Shown here: positions 7,548 through 15,088 of the stretch, piece by piece
Layout of the letters: each line of letters begins with the position of its first letter
How positions within the stretch are numbered: position 1 is the first letter of the stretch
Origin: an uncultured Chloroflexota bacterium
GTDB taxonomy: Bacteria > Chloroflexota > Limnocylindria > Limnocylindrales > CSP1-4
DNA length: 30,714 nt
Reading direction: 5' to 3'
Assembly: GCA_903928275.1 (NCBI GenBank)
Contig: CAIYQJ010000410.1
Coordinates: forward strand, 1-30,714
Position numbers and translations under genes: made by a program
The notes under the pieces: generated by a model
Seen by the model: the letters and a program-made list of their open reading frames with translations, nothing else
What the model was told of the DNA's origin: nothing
Database searches by the model: none

Positions 7548-8019
7548 GCGTGATGACCGCGGAGAGCCCGCTCCTCCGCACGTCGCGTGAGACGCCTACC
7601 GACTGGCGGAACGACTCGAGCGACGTGGTCGATCTCGCCCGCGCCGTCGCGCAGGGAGCGAGCGGCGCCACGGCGAACCCTGGCTCCCTCCTCGAGGTCT
7701 TGAAGGCAGGGACATCGCGATGACCCTGACGCCGCGATGGCAGGCGCGGTCCAACGGGAGCGGCATGGTGCCGGAACCGCGCATGGACCTGCCCGTGGAC
7801 CCCGCCCTTATCGCGGCGCTCACCGAGCGCATCCCCGACTTCCGCCGCGCCTGCGAGCCGGACGGCCTCGCGCCGGAGGAGTTCGACACGAACGGGGCGA
7901 GGGTCCGCACGCTCCGGGCGTTCATCGGCTTCCACCACGACCTGCTGGCGGCCGTGCGGGATCAGGTGCTCCCGAACCCCGCCGTTCGGACGACGGACCG
8001 GCTGCCGATGGGCAGGTAG
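7544..8019 (+). pseudogene. Transaldolase remnant: N- and C-terminal ends joined by an internal deletion and frameshift
   Basis: Two short reading frames carry the two ends of one protein. The first (GTG at 7544, stop at 7723) reads ESPLLRTSRETPTDWRNDSS, then LARAVAQGASGATANP, then LLEVLK, as in the N terminus of long transaldolases. The second (ATG at 7720 to 8019, another frame) reads LTPRWQARSNGSG, PRMDLPVDPAL, IPDFRRACEPDGLAPEEFD, then RTLRAFIGFHHDLL and LPNP, as in the C terminus of the same family. C-terminal similarity starts a few codons before the 7720 ATG in a frame with no start, as expected if a deletion near 7705 also shifted the frame. I estimate about 200-250 central residues are missing, including the Schiff-base lysine, so it cannot be an active transaldolase. 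Family assignment is from memory of the motifs. The alternative is two small genes of unknown function. Confidence 0.7.
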
Positions 8020-8041
8020 AGATCACCCGAGGTCGATCCGC

Positions 8042-8974
8042 ATGCTCCGCGACGCTCCCGGGCCCATCCGCGTCGTCGTCGTCGGCGACCTCGCAGCGGA
8101 TGTCGTGCTCGCCCCCGAGCGCCCGCTCGCGCGCGGCACGGACGTGCCCGGACACGTGTCGATCCGCCAGGGCGGCTCGGCCGCGAACACCGCCGGCTGG
8201 GTCGCCCGGCTCGGCGCTCGCGCGACGCTCGTCTGCGCCGTCGGGCGCGACGGGCTCGGACGGGCGCTCGTCGCGGAGATGGCGGCACGCGGCGTGACCG
8301 TCCGCGCGGTTCGCGTCGCCGGCGAGCGCACGGCACGGATCGGCGTCGTCGTGGCCCCCGACGGCGAGCGATCCTTCGTCGCCGACCGGGGCGCTGCCCA
8401 ACAGCTGCGTCCCGACCATCTCCGGGCGGCGTGGTTCGCGCGCGCCGAGGTCCTCCACGTGCCCGCGTACTCGCTGCTCGGCGACCCGCTCGGCCGCGCC
8501 GGCATGGCTGCGATCGCGATGGCGCGCGAGGCCGGCGCCCGCGTCTCGGTGGACCTCGCGTCCGCCGAGCCGCTGCTCGCGCGCGGGCGGTCCGCGGCTC
8601 TCGACCTCCTGCGCGCCGCCGCGCCCGACCTCCTCCTGGCGAACGAGTCCGAGGTGTCGCAGCTGCTCGGCGTCCCGGACGCCTCGCCGCTCCTCGAGAT
8701 CGCGCCCGCCGTCGTCGTGAAGCGCGGCGCGCTCGGCGCGCGCGTCCTCGACCGCGGCAGCGGCTCGGCCGTGGACGTGGTGACCCGACCGGTCGCCACG
8801 GCGGACACGACCGGCGCGGGCGACGCGTTCGACGCGGGGTTCCTCGTGGGCTGGCTCGGTGCGGTCCGATCGGGCGCTCCCGCGGCCGTCGCCCTTCGGC
8901 GCGGAGCGGTCGCCGGCAACCGGGCCGCCGCCCGCCAGCTCGCGACGCCGCGACGGGAGCTCGCCCTGCGCTGA
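8042..8974 (+). CDS. PfkB-family carbohydrate kinase (possible pseudouridine kinase)
   Basis: A 310-residue ribokinase-type kinase. The N-terminal strand VVVVGDLAADVVL is followed by the GGSAANTAGWVARLGA signature, then an ADP-binding region, and the second signature DTTGAGDAFDAGF with the catalytic Asp. Members phosphorylate ribose, fructose, adenosine, pseudouridine and others. A psuG glycosidase lies at 13089 on the same strand, and PsuK/PsuG are commonly adjacent, so pseudouridine is a reasonable but unproven substrate; here about 4.1 kb of opposite-strand genes separates them. The ATG at 8042 has a weak CGAGGT upstream and lies 22 bp after the transaldolase remnant. It is the last gene of this plus-strand run. 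Confidence 0.88.
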   Translation: MLRDAPGPIRVVVVGDLAADVVLAPERPLARGTDVPGHVSIRQGGSAANTAGWVARLGARATLVCAVGRDGLGRALVAEMAARGVTVRAVRVAGERTARIGVVVAPDGERSFVADRGAAQQLRPDHLRAAWFARAEVLHVPAYSLLGDPLGRAGMAAIAMAREAGARVSVDLASAEPLLARGRSAALDLLRAAAPDLLLANESEVSQLLGVPDASPLLEIAPAVVVKRGALGARVLDRGSGSAVDVVTRPVATADTTGAGDAFDAGFLVGWLGAVRSGAPAAVALRRGAVAGNRAAARQLATPRRELALR

Positions 8975-9008
8975 CACTCGCGGTGGTCCTCGTCAGCTCC
9001 CCACGAGT

Positions 9009-9115
9009 GCGGCAGCAAGATGACGTCGTTGGAGGTATCCCTCACGCAAACGACGTGCTCCGAAGCGGCGGCGCGAGCATGCGCGCATGACCTCCACGAG
9101 ACGTCACGTTGCCGC
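9009..9115. repeat. Structured inverted-repeat element, copy 1
   Basis: An imperfect long hairpin. The left arm (9009-9035) begins GCGGCAGCAAG and ends TTGGAGG. The right arm (9091-9115) begins CCTCCACGAG and ends TTGCCGC. Paired blocks are GCGGCA/TGCCGC, TGACGTC/GACGTCA and GGAGG/CCTCC. An inner hairpin pairs CGTGCTC with GAGCATG (one G-T pair). The second copy lies at 10743-10850 in the same orientation, with compensatory changes. It lies between the pfkB and beta-helix 3' ends and has no coding potential that I trust. Confidence 0.75.
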
Positions 9116-9270
9116 TGCACGCAGTTCCAGTTGCGGTCGTGGCGCTCGATCACGCGGTCGGTGGTCGGGAACATCGCGACCGTGGGGCCGCCCCGCGAGG
9201 AAGGTCAGACGACATGGGCCGTCGCGAGGGAGGTCGTTTCGCCGTGCAGCCCATCCCGAGGGGGCGACCG

Positions 9271-10365
9271 TCAGATCCCGGAGGTCGTGCCGAAGCTGTT
9301 CCGGAGCCAGACATCGCCCTTGCCCGACCGGTCGTCCACGGCATCCCGGGCGGCGTTGTGGTGAGCGCTGTTCTGGCTGAAGGTGTTCCTGCTCGCTCCC
9401 TCGACAGCCACGAAGCCGTGGCTGGCATTGCCGTTCGCGGTGTTGCGGGTGAGCCGGTTCACGGTGGCCCCGACCAGCACGAACCCGCCGTCGTGGTTCT
9501 TGTTGGCGGTGTTCTTCGTCAGGACATTGCCGCGGGCGCCGTTGGCCAGCACGAACCCGTTGTGGGTGTTCCCGGTGGCGCTGTTGCCCGTGAGCGTGTT
9601 GCCGCTCGAGTCCGTGACCTCGAAGCCCTGGTCGCTGCGGTCCGCCGTGTTGCCGACGACGGTCGAGGCGGTCGTGCCCATGCCGAGGGCGATCCCGGCC
9701 CAATGGGTGTTCCCGGTGGCGGTGTTCCCCTTGACCAGGATACGGGTCGAGCTCGTGACCGCGATGCCGAGGGAGGCGTTCGAGCGGCTCGTGTTCCCGA
9801 TGATGTTGCCGCCGACCGCCCTGAGGACATGGATGCCGTGCTCGGCGTTGCCGGTCACGGTGTTGCCCGAGACGGTGACGTCATCCGAGTCGGTCGTGTG
9901 GATGCCGTTCGCGCCGTTCCCGATGGCCGTGTTGCCCTTCACGACGGCGCCGTCGCTCCTCTGCAGGACGATGCCCTGGCCGTGGTTGTCGGTCGCGGTG
10001 TTGCCCGAGATCGTACCGGCGCTCGAGTCACGCACGAAGATGCCGTTGTCGCCGGCCGCCGCGGTGAAGCCCGTGATGACGCACCGCGTCACGGTGACCC
10101 CGTCCGCGCCGTCGATGAAGACCCCTGCGACCATGTCGGCGGCGCCGGGTCCGTGGATGGTGTGACCGGCACAGTCGAGGGTCACGCCGTCGGTCTTGAT
10201 GACGACGTTCCCGGTGTAGTCGGCATCGAGGGTCGTGCTCTGCGTGAGCGACCACGTCCCCGTCGTCGCCGCGGCAGGCATGACCCCCAGCATCGGCACG
10301 AGCAGCAGAGCCGCCGCCGCGGCGGCGACCGTCCGCCTGCGCCATGACGCCTTGTGCGTTTCCAC
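9271..10365 (-). CDS. Secreted right-handed parallel beta-helix repeat protein (NosD/PbH1-like)
   Basis: A 364-residue exported protein. Residues 1-33 form a classical signal peptide (positive RRR, then AAAAAALLLVPMLGVM, with likely cleavage after PAAA). The rest is a run of roughly 22-24-residue coils with repeated G-N-T-A-x-x-N and G-[IF]-x-[VL] patterns (for example GNTATGNTHWAGIAL, GNSATGNTHNGFVLANG, KNTANKNHDGGFVLVG), typical of PbH1/NosD beta-helices. Such proteins bind or cleave polysaccharides or act as surface structures; no catalytic residues can be named. The GTG start has GGAGG 5 nt upstream. The gene stands alone on the minus strand and is bracketed by the two structured repeats. 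Confidence 0.85.
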   Translation of the reverse strand: METHKASWRRRTVAAAAAALLLVPMLGVMPAAATTGTWSLTQSTTLDADYTGNVVIKTDGVTLDCAGHTIHGPGAADMVAGVFIDGADGVTVTRCVITGFTAAAGDNGIFVRDSSAGTISGNTATDNHGQGIVLQRSDGAVVKGNTAIGNGANGIHTTDSDDVTVSGNTVTGNAEHGIHVLRAVGGNIIGNTSRSNASLGIAVTSSTRILVKGNTATGNTHWAGIALGMGTTASTVVGNTADRSDQGFEVTDSSGNTLTGNSATGNTHNGFVLANGARGNVLTKNTANKNHDGGFVLVGATVNRLTRNTANGNASHGFVAVEGASRNTFSQNSAHHNAARDAVDDRSGKGDVWLRNSFGTTSGI

Positions 10366-10742
10366 GATGCCCTCCGGGGACGCACACTGCAGGTCGGTCT
10401 CGCCAGTGGCTCGGCGCGGTCCCGGCGGCCGGGGGTATGGGCCGCGCGTCGACGCCTCCCGCCGCGATGACCGTGCGTCGCGGTCAGGTGCCCGTCAAGG
10501 GCCGGGCGACACAGCGGACGGTCGAGCGTCGCGTAGCCGGCGTGCGAGACTCGGCCTCTTCCCGGCGGAGCGGTCCCTCCCCGCCCATGCCTCCCGACCG
10601 AGTCACGCGCCGGCCTTCGTCGGCCGCCGGCGTGCGGCCTCCGCGCTGGGCTGGTGCGGGAGGCGATCCGGTACCCGCCCGGCACGGCCCGCACGAGCCG
10701 CAGGCGTCCCCGCCCCGATACGTCAGTCACGGTCGGCCATGT
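10366..10742. other. Non-coding spacer upstream of the beta-helix gene
   Basis: About 380 bp of GC-rich sequence with no convincing gene on either strand. The only signal noted is a minus-strand TTGACG (10498-10493) with a poor -10 (CACGGT) 17 bp downstream, about 130 bp from the beta-helix start. The reading frames across it have biased, arginine-rich composition typical of shadows. Confidence 0.4.
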
Positions 10743-10850
10743 ACGGCAGCGAGATGGCTTCGTTGGAGGCAACGCCTGTGCTCAGACTGGTACGTGTCGG
10801 GCTCGCGTGAGCACGAGGATCACCTCCACGAGAAGTCACCTTGCTGCCGC
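10743..10850. repeat. Structured inverted-repeat element, copy 2
   Basis: Second copy of the element at 9009-9115, same orientation. The left arm 10743-10769 begins ACGGCAGCGAG and ends TTGGAGG. The right arm 10823-10850 begins CCTCCACGAG and ends GCTGCCGC. The left arms of the two copies match at 23 of 27 positions by my alignment. The middle block is TGGCTTC/GAAGTCA here versus TGACGTC/GACGTCA in copy 1, so a G-C pair became T-A with pairing kept. The inner hairpin is a perfect GTGCTCA/TGAGCAC. It ends 2 bp before the stop codon of the S9 peptidase gene. Confidence 0.75.
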
Positions 10851-10852
10851 AC

Positions 10853-12970
10853 TCAGCTCCCCATGTGCGCGTCGAACCAGTCGAGCATCCGCGTCATCCG
10901 GTCCACCCGCCGGTCCGGCCGACCGGTCATCGCGTACACGTGGTACTCGTCCGGGTACAGGACGTACTCCACCTCTCGCCCGAGCACCTTCAGGGCGACG
11001 AACAGCTGCTCCGCGTCCGGCGCCGGGCAGCGCCGGTCGGCCTCGGCCTGGAGCATGAGAAGGGGAGTGCGGATCTCCGCCACGTGTGCGAGCGGCGACT
11101 GGCGCCAGAGCTTCTCCACGCCGGCCCGCGTGAGGGTGTCGCCCATGAACGCCGAACGGCAGTACTCGGGGCCGGAGTCGCTGTTGGCCCACGTCGAGAC
11201 CTGGTTGGCCACGCCGTTCTCGCTGACCGCGGCCCGGAACCTGTCCGACGTGGCGACGAGCCAGTCCACCATGAATCCGCCATAGGAGAGGCCGAGGACG
11301 CCGAGGCGCGATGCGTCCGCGAGCCCGATCGCCACTACGTGGTCCACGGCCGCATGGACGTCCGCGGCGTCGACGCCGCCCGTGTCCCCGAGCTGGGGCC
11401 GGATCCAGTCGGCGCCGTAGCTCGCGGAGCCGCGGATGTCCGGCAGGAGCACCCGGTAGCCGCGCGACACGAGCATCTGCACCTCGAGCGACGGGGCGGG
11501 CGCCCACGCGCCGAGCGGTCCCCCGTGGACGTCCACGACCATCGGCAGGGCGGCCTCTCCGGCCCCTGGCGGCGAGGCGAGCCAGCACGTGATCGGTCCT
11601 CCACCCCCTGGCGCGTCGAGCCGGCGCATCTCGGGGACGAGGAGCCCGCGACGCCACGCGGAGCCGATCGCGGTCCGCGCCCGGAACGACCCGTCCGCCG
11701 CGACGGTCATGAGCTCCTGGGGTCGGTCGTCGAGAGTGCCGAGCACGGAGACGGTCCCACCGCGTACGACGAGCGTCCAGCACGCCCCATCGACGACGGC
11801 CTGGCGCCCGTCCCGGCGGGTGACCGGCGCAGGCTCGCCCGCCGCGAGGCCCGTCGCGGGTTCCACGGGGAAGGCCCACGGGACCGCCCGCCCGCGGTCC
11901 GTGACGAGCGCCACGATCCGCCCCGGGCCGTCCCATGCCGGGCCGGGTCGCGAGTCGCTCGACCAGCCGTTGAGGTCGGTGTCCTGCAGCGCGCCCACTG
12001 GCCGGTCGAGCGCCGGTGCAAGTGCGGCCGCGGGGCGCGAGCCATCGGCGGGGCCCACGAAGATGGTCGGCGAGATGTCATCGAGGGGGTCGGGGACGTC
12101 GACGCCGATGCACGCGACGAAGCGGCCGTCCGGCGACCAGGCGGGATGTCCCGCGGAGCCTGCGAGCACGAGGAGCTCGCCCGGCTCGCCGCCGACGGCC
12201 GCGACGGCGTGGATGGCGGGTCGCGGATGGAGGTCCGCCTCGGGGCCGCGGTCCGCGACGAACGCGATCGTGGTCCCGTCCGGCGACCACGCCGCCTCCT
12301 TGACGCCCCAGTCGCCGCGCGTGAGGCGGCGCGGCCGGGCGCCCTCTCGCACCGCGACGACCCACAGGTGGTCCCAGCGATCGAGGTGACCGTGGCCGTC
12401 CCACCGCCAGTCGATCCGCGTGATGCGACGCCCGGTCGGGGAGCGGCCCCTCGTCTCCTTCCCGATGATCGTCCGGAGTGGGTCGGAGGCCGCGACGTAG
12501 GCGAGCCGCCGACCGTCGGGCGACCAGGCGAGCTCGGAGACGCCGTGAGATGACGTGACGAGCGTCCACGGCTCGCCGCTGTCGAGGTCGAGGACGAGGA
12601 TGGCCGACGGCCGGTCCACGTCATTCGGCCAGCCCCGGATGAAGGCGACCCGGCGACCGTCCGGCGACATCCGCGCGGCCGTGTCGCGGACGTCGCCACG
12701 GGTGAGCGCACGGACGCCCGGTCCGCCGCGATCGCCGCCGGTCGCGGCCGGCGAGCCGTCGAGCGGGACCAGCCAGACGTGCGACCGGTAGGAATCCCCG
12801 TGGACCGACCGCGACACGACGACCGCGGCGGCACCGTTCGGCGCGAGGTCGTGATCCTCGAGGACGACCTGCCGCCGAACGACGGCGGGCGTCACCGGCC
12901 GTCCCGGCCGACCTGAACCGCCTTCGCGACGTCCCCGCGTCATCGTCCTCGGACCGGCCATCGCCGTCAC
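10853..12970 (-). CDS. S9-family peptidase (prolyl oligopeptidase / acylaminoacyl-peptidase type)
   Basis: A 705-residue serine peptidase. The N-terminal two thirds form a TolB/WD40-like beta-propeller with repeated W-S-P-D-G-R motifs (SPDGRRVAFIRG, SPDGRRLAYVA, SPDGTTIAFVAD, SPDGRFVACIG). The C-terminal alpha/beta hydrolase domain has the triad Ser562 (GLSYGGF), Asp645 (QAEADRRCP) and His677 (PDEYHVY), plus the oxyanion segment DVHGGPLGAW. It cleaves short peptides, probably in the cytosol, since no signal peptide is seen. The GTG start at 12970 follows AAGG by 6 nt; ATGs at codons 4 and 10 are alternatives. It is divergent from psuG across a 118-bp spacer. Its last codons abut structured repeat copy 2. 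Confidence 0.92.
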   Translation of the reverse strand: MTAMAGPRTMTRGRREGGSGRPGRPVTPAVVRRQVVLEDHDLAPNGAAAVVVSRSVHGDSYRSHVWLVPLDGSPAATGGDRGGPGVRALTRGDVRDTAARMSPDGRRVAFIRGWPNDVDRPSAILVLDLDSGEPWTLVTSSHGVSELAWSPDGRRLAYVAASDPLRTIIGKETRGRSPTGRRITRIDWRWDGHGHLDRWDHLWVVAVREGARPRRLTRGDWGVKEAAWSPDGTTIAFVADRGPEADLHPRPAIHAVAAVGGEPGELLVLAGSAGHPAWSPDGRFVACIGVDVPDPLDDISPTIFVGPADGSRPAAALAPALDRPVGALQDTDLNGWSSDSRPGPAWDGPGRIVALVTDRGRAVPWAFPVEPATGLAAGEPAPVTRRDGRQAVVDGACWTLVVRGGTVSVLGTLDDRPQELMTVAADGSFRARTAIGSAWRRGLLVPEMRRLDAPGGGGPITCWLASPPGAGEAALPMVVDVHGGPLGAWAPAPSLEVQMLVSRGYRVLLPDIRGSASYGADWIRPQLGDTGGVDAADVHAAVDHVVAIGLADASRLGVLGLSYGGFMVDWLVATSDRFRAAVSENGVANQVSTWANSDSGPEYCRSAFMGDTLTRAGVEKLWRQSPLAHVAEIRTPLLMLQAEADRRCPAPDAEQLFVALKVLGREVEYVLYPDEYHVYAMTGRPDRRVDRMTRMLDWFDAHMGS

Positions 12971-13076
12971 CCCTGCCTTCGATCGTCCCGCGCCGCGGAC
13001 CAGGGCGGCCGGCCAGGGCCAGCGTAGCGCCGGCGACGGCGCGGCGGGGAGCGGCGCGACATGTCATCGCCGGCGC

Positions 13077-13082
13077 TACCGT
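13077..13082 (+). promoter_or_regulatory. Candidate -10 for a leaderless psuG transcript
   Basis: TACCGT ends 6 nt before the psuG ATG at 13089, so initiation would fall on or next to the start codon. No Shine-Dalgarno sequence is visible upstream of that ATG, consistent with leaderless translation. No good -35 box is seen. Confidence 0.3.
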
Positions 13083-13088
13083 ATCGCC

Positions 13089-14075
13089 ATGACCCTCCAG
13101 CCCCGATCCCCAGGCGTCGCTGCGTTCGTCGATCTCGCGCCGGAGGTGACCGCCGCGCTCGCCGCCGGCCGTCCGGTCGTCGCCCTCGAGTCCACTCTCG
13201 TCACGCACGGACTCCCGTACCCTGAGAACCTCGACGTGGCGCGCGCCGCCGAGGCTGCCGTCCGCGCCGCCGGGGCGGTCCCGGCGACCATCGCGGTCCG
13301 CGCCGGGCGGGTCGCCGTGGGGCTCGAGGCGGAGGCGCTCGCCGAGCTCGCCACGGTCCGCGGGGCGCGGAAGGCGAGCCGACCCACGCTGGCCGTGGCG
13401 CTCGCGGCCGGCGGGTGGGCCGGCACCACGGTCTCCGCCACCATGATCGCGGCTCACGCGGTCGGGATCGCGGTCTTCGCGACGGGCGGGATCGGAGGCG
13501 TCCACCGCGGCGCGTTCGGGTCCCCGGTGGCCGCCGATCCGTCGGGTGGAGGCCGCCCCGCGACCGCGACGCTCGACGTGTCATCGGACCTCGAGGAGCT
13601 CGGGCGCACGCCGGTCGCCGTCGTCTGCGCCGGCCCCAAGGCGATCCTCGACGTTCCACTCACCCTCGAGTACCTCGAGACGCGCGGCGTCCCCGTCTTC
13701 GCCATCGGGACCGATGAGATGCCCGGCTTCTACTCGAGTCGGAGCGGGATCCCGGCGCCGGGATCGGTCCCCGATGTGGAGGGCGCCGCGACGCTGGTCC
13801 GCACGCACCTCGCCCTGGGCCTCGGGTCGGGCCTGCTGGTCTGCGTGCCCGTCCCGGCGGCCGACGAGCTGCCGCTCGAGGCCGCGCGCGCCGCCATCGC
13901 ACGGGCGATCGCGGACGCCGACGCCGCTGGGGTCCGTGGACCGAAGCTCACGCCGTGGCTGCTCGCCCGCATCGCGGAGGTCACCGGCGGCGCGTCGGTC
14001 CGCGCGAACAGGGCACTCATCGTCAACGACGCGCGGGTCGCGGCGCAGCTGGCGGTCGCGCTAGCACGCATCTGA
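13089..14075 (+). CDS. psuG: Pseudouridine-5'-phosphate glycosidase
   Basis: PsuG cleaves the C-C glycosidic bond of pseudouridine 5'-phosphate to uracil and ribose 5-phosphate in the cytosol. The 328 residues are near the family length. Hallmarks are ALESTLVTHGLPYPEN with Glu34, RKASRPT with Lys95, ATGGIGGVHRGA, DVSSDLEELGRTPVAVVCAG with Asp163, AGPKAILD with the Schiff-base Lys184, GTDEMPGFY, and the C-terminal GPKLTPWLLARIAEVTGG and NDARVAAQLA. These correspond to the E. coli PsuG catalytic residues. The released ribose 5-phosphate could feed rpiB and tkt in the same window. The PfkB kinase at 8042 may supply the substrate. Translation may be leaderless. Confidence 0.95.
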   Translation: MTLQPRSPGVAAFVDLAPEVTAALAAGRPVVALESTLVTHGLPYPENLDVARAAEAAVRAAGAVPATIAVRAGRVAVGLEAEALAELATVRGARKASRPTLAVALAAGGWAGTTVSATMIAAHAVGIAVFATGGIGGVHRGAFGSPVAADPSGGGRPATATLDVSSDLEELGRTPVAVVCAGPKAILDVPLTLEYLETRGVPVFAIGTDEMPGFYSSRSGIPAPGSVPDVEGAATLVRTHLALGLGSGLLVCVPVPAADELPLEAARAAIARAIADADAAGVRGPKLTPWLLARIAEVTGGASVRANRALIVNDARVAAQLAVALARI

Positions 14076-14164
14076 TCGGAGGGACGCTCGTGAGAGACCG
14101 CTCGGATCCGCTCGCGATCGAGGCGCGCGGGATCCGGGGGACGAACGCGGTACGACCGTCCGCC

Positions 14165-14193
14165 TTGTCCCGCGGTCCGCCGGTCCGTACACT
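14165..14193 (+). promoter_or_regulatory. Candidate sigma70-type promoter for the 175-aa/51-aa gene pair
   Basis: TTGTCC (14165-14170), a 17-bp spacer, then TACACT (14188-14193). Initiation near 14200 gives a leader of about 118 nt before the ATG at 14318. It is one of the best-spaced promoters in the window. Confidence 0.5.
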
Positions 14194-14317
14194 CACGTGG
14201 ACGAGCGGGCGCGTGCCGTCGAGGACCGACAGACACGCTCGCCCGCGGCCCGTGCGGGCGCGCGATCGAGCGGCATCGGCCGCATCCGCCGGATCGCACG
14301 GCATCGGAGGGTCGGCG

Positions 14318-14845
14318 ATGCGCATCTACGAGGGGAGCCCTCGGCGGGAGTTCGAGGAGGTGCTCCGATCGATCGGGGCCGTTCTCGACGCGCGGGGGTT
14401 GCGGGAGTGCCTCCTCCTCGAAGTGCCCGAAGGGTTCGTCGTGCAGGGACTCGTCGTCGAGCCCGAGGCGGGCGGCCTGCACAGCGATCGACTTGGCCGC
14501 GGCGCCAAGGTGACCCTGACCTTCGTGGACGATGACATCGCGCGGTTCCTCGAGGAGGCCCGAGCGCGCCGCGGCTCGGGCCAGATCGCCCCGGACTGGG
14601 AGCGGGCGGGATACTATGAGAGGGCGCTGCGCGTCGTGGGCCGCTACCTCGACGACCAGCGACCACGCGACATCTTCTTCCTCGAGCAGGACGGCGCGTT
14701 CGTCCTCCGGATCCTGCCTGGCGGTCCTGTCGCTGTCACCCACACCATCATCGAGTTCACTCGCGAGGACATCGAAAGCCTGATCGCCAAGGGGCCAGCG
14801 CTTCGCGCGGCGGACGCCGCGAAGAAGGACGCGGGACCGGCGTGA
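14318..14845 (+). CDS. Unknown 175-residue protein with an internal duplication
   Basis: I do not recognise this family. The ATG at 14318 has a perfect GGAGG 7 nt upstream. The protein consists of two similar halves. Residues about 12-86 read LRSIGAVLDARGLRECLLLE, then GFVVQGL, then VTLTFVDDDIARFLEEA. Residues about 101-162 read LRVVGRYLDDQRPRDIFFLE, then AFVLRIL, then VTHTIIEFTREDIESLIAKG. Each half looks like helix, two or three strands, helix. The protein is soluble, with no signal peptide or membrane helix, and has a charged Ala/Lys/Asp tail. It is followed after 40 bp by a 51-residue membrane protein under the same promoter, and hairpin terminators close the unit. A structural or ligand-binding role is possible; no function is claimed. 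Confidence 0.8.
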   Translation: MRIYEGSPRREFEEVLRSIGAVLDARGLRECLLLEVPEGFVVQGLVVEPEAGGLHSDRLGRGAKVTLTFVDDDIARFLEEARARRGSGQIAPDWERAGYYERALRVVGRYLDDQRPRDIFFLEQDGAFVLRILPGGPVAVTHTIIEFTREDIESLIAKGPALRAADAAKKDAGPA

Positions 14846-14885
14846 CTTCGGCCCCCAGGGGGGCCGTCCCCAGGAGGTGCGGCGG

Positions 14886-15041
14886 ATGAAGTTCCTGAAG
14901 ATCCTCGGAGCGGTGCTGGCGCTCCTCACGGCGCTGCTCGTCGTCGTACCGCTGGTCGTCCTGGCGGGCCTCTTCATCTGGCTCAAGCTCACCGAGGAGG
15001 CCGACGAAGAGGCGCTCGAGCTGGAGCAGGAGGGCGTCTGA
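14886..15041 (+). CDS. 51-residue single-pass membrane protein
   Basis: A small gene with a strong ribosome-binding site: AGGAGG lies 8 nt upstream of the ATG. It encodes a positively charged N terminus (MKFLKIL), one long membrane helix (VLALLTALLVVVPLVVLAGL), and an acidic cytosolic tail rich in Glu and Asp (LTEEADEEALELEQEGV). No family is recognised. It lies 40 bp after the 175-residue protein gene and is followed by two hairpin terminators, so the two genes probably form a complete transcription unit. The acidic tail may contact a partner protein; this is inference. Confidence 0.72.
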   Translation: MKFLKILGAVLALLTALLVVVPLVVLAGLFIWLKLTEEADEEALELEQEGV

Positions 15042-15054
15042 CGATCGGACCCCT

Positions 15055-15072
15055 GCGGGCCGACGGGCCCGC
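15055..15072 (+). terminator. Hairpin terminator, first of a tandem pair
   Basis: GCGGGCC, a 4-nt loop, then GGCCCGC, a perfect 7-bp stem 14 nt after the 51-aa gene's stop codon. There is no T-run, which is usual in high-GC genomes. Confidence 0.5.
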
Positions 15073-15088
15073 GGCGCGTGACATCCCT

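Noticed and set aside
9021..9027. TGACGTC as a stand-alone operator
   Set aside because: It is one arm of the structured repeat and is changed to TGGCTTC in the second copy together with its partner, so it is better explained as a stem.
9009..10850. Structured repeats as integron attC sites
   Set aside because: Length and imperfect arms are compatible, but the conserved end boxes (RYYYAAC and GTTRRRY) are not seen, and no integrase gene is present.
9009..10850. Structured repeats as a T-box or known riboswitch
   Set aside because: No T-box antiterminator motif is seen, and the elements do not precede a matching downstream gene on either strand.
10841..12553. 570-residue plus-strand frame opposite the S9 peptidase
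   Set aside because: Antisense shadow; the peptidase on the other strand has a complete Ser-Asp-His triad.
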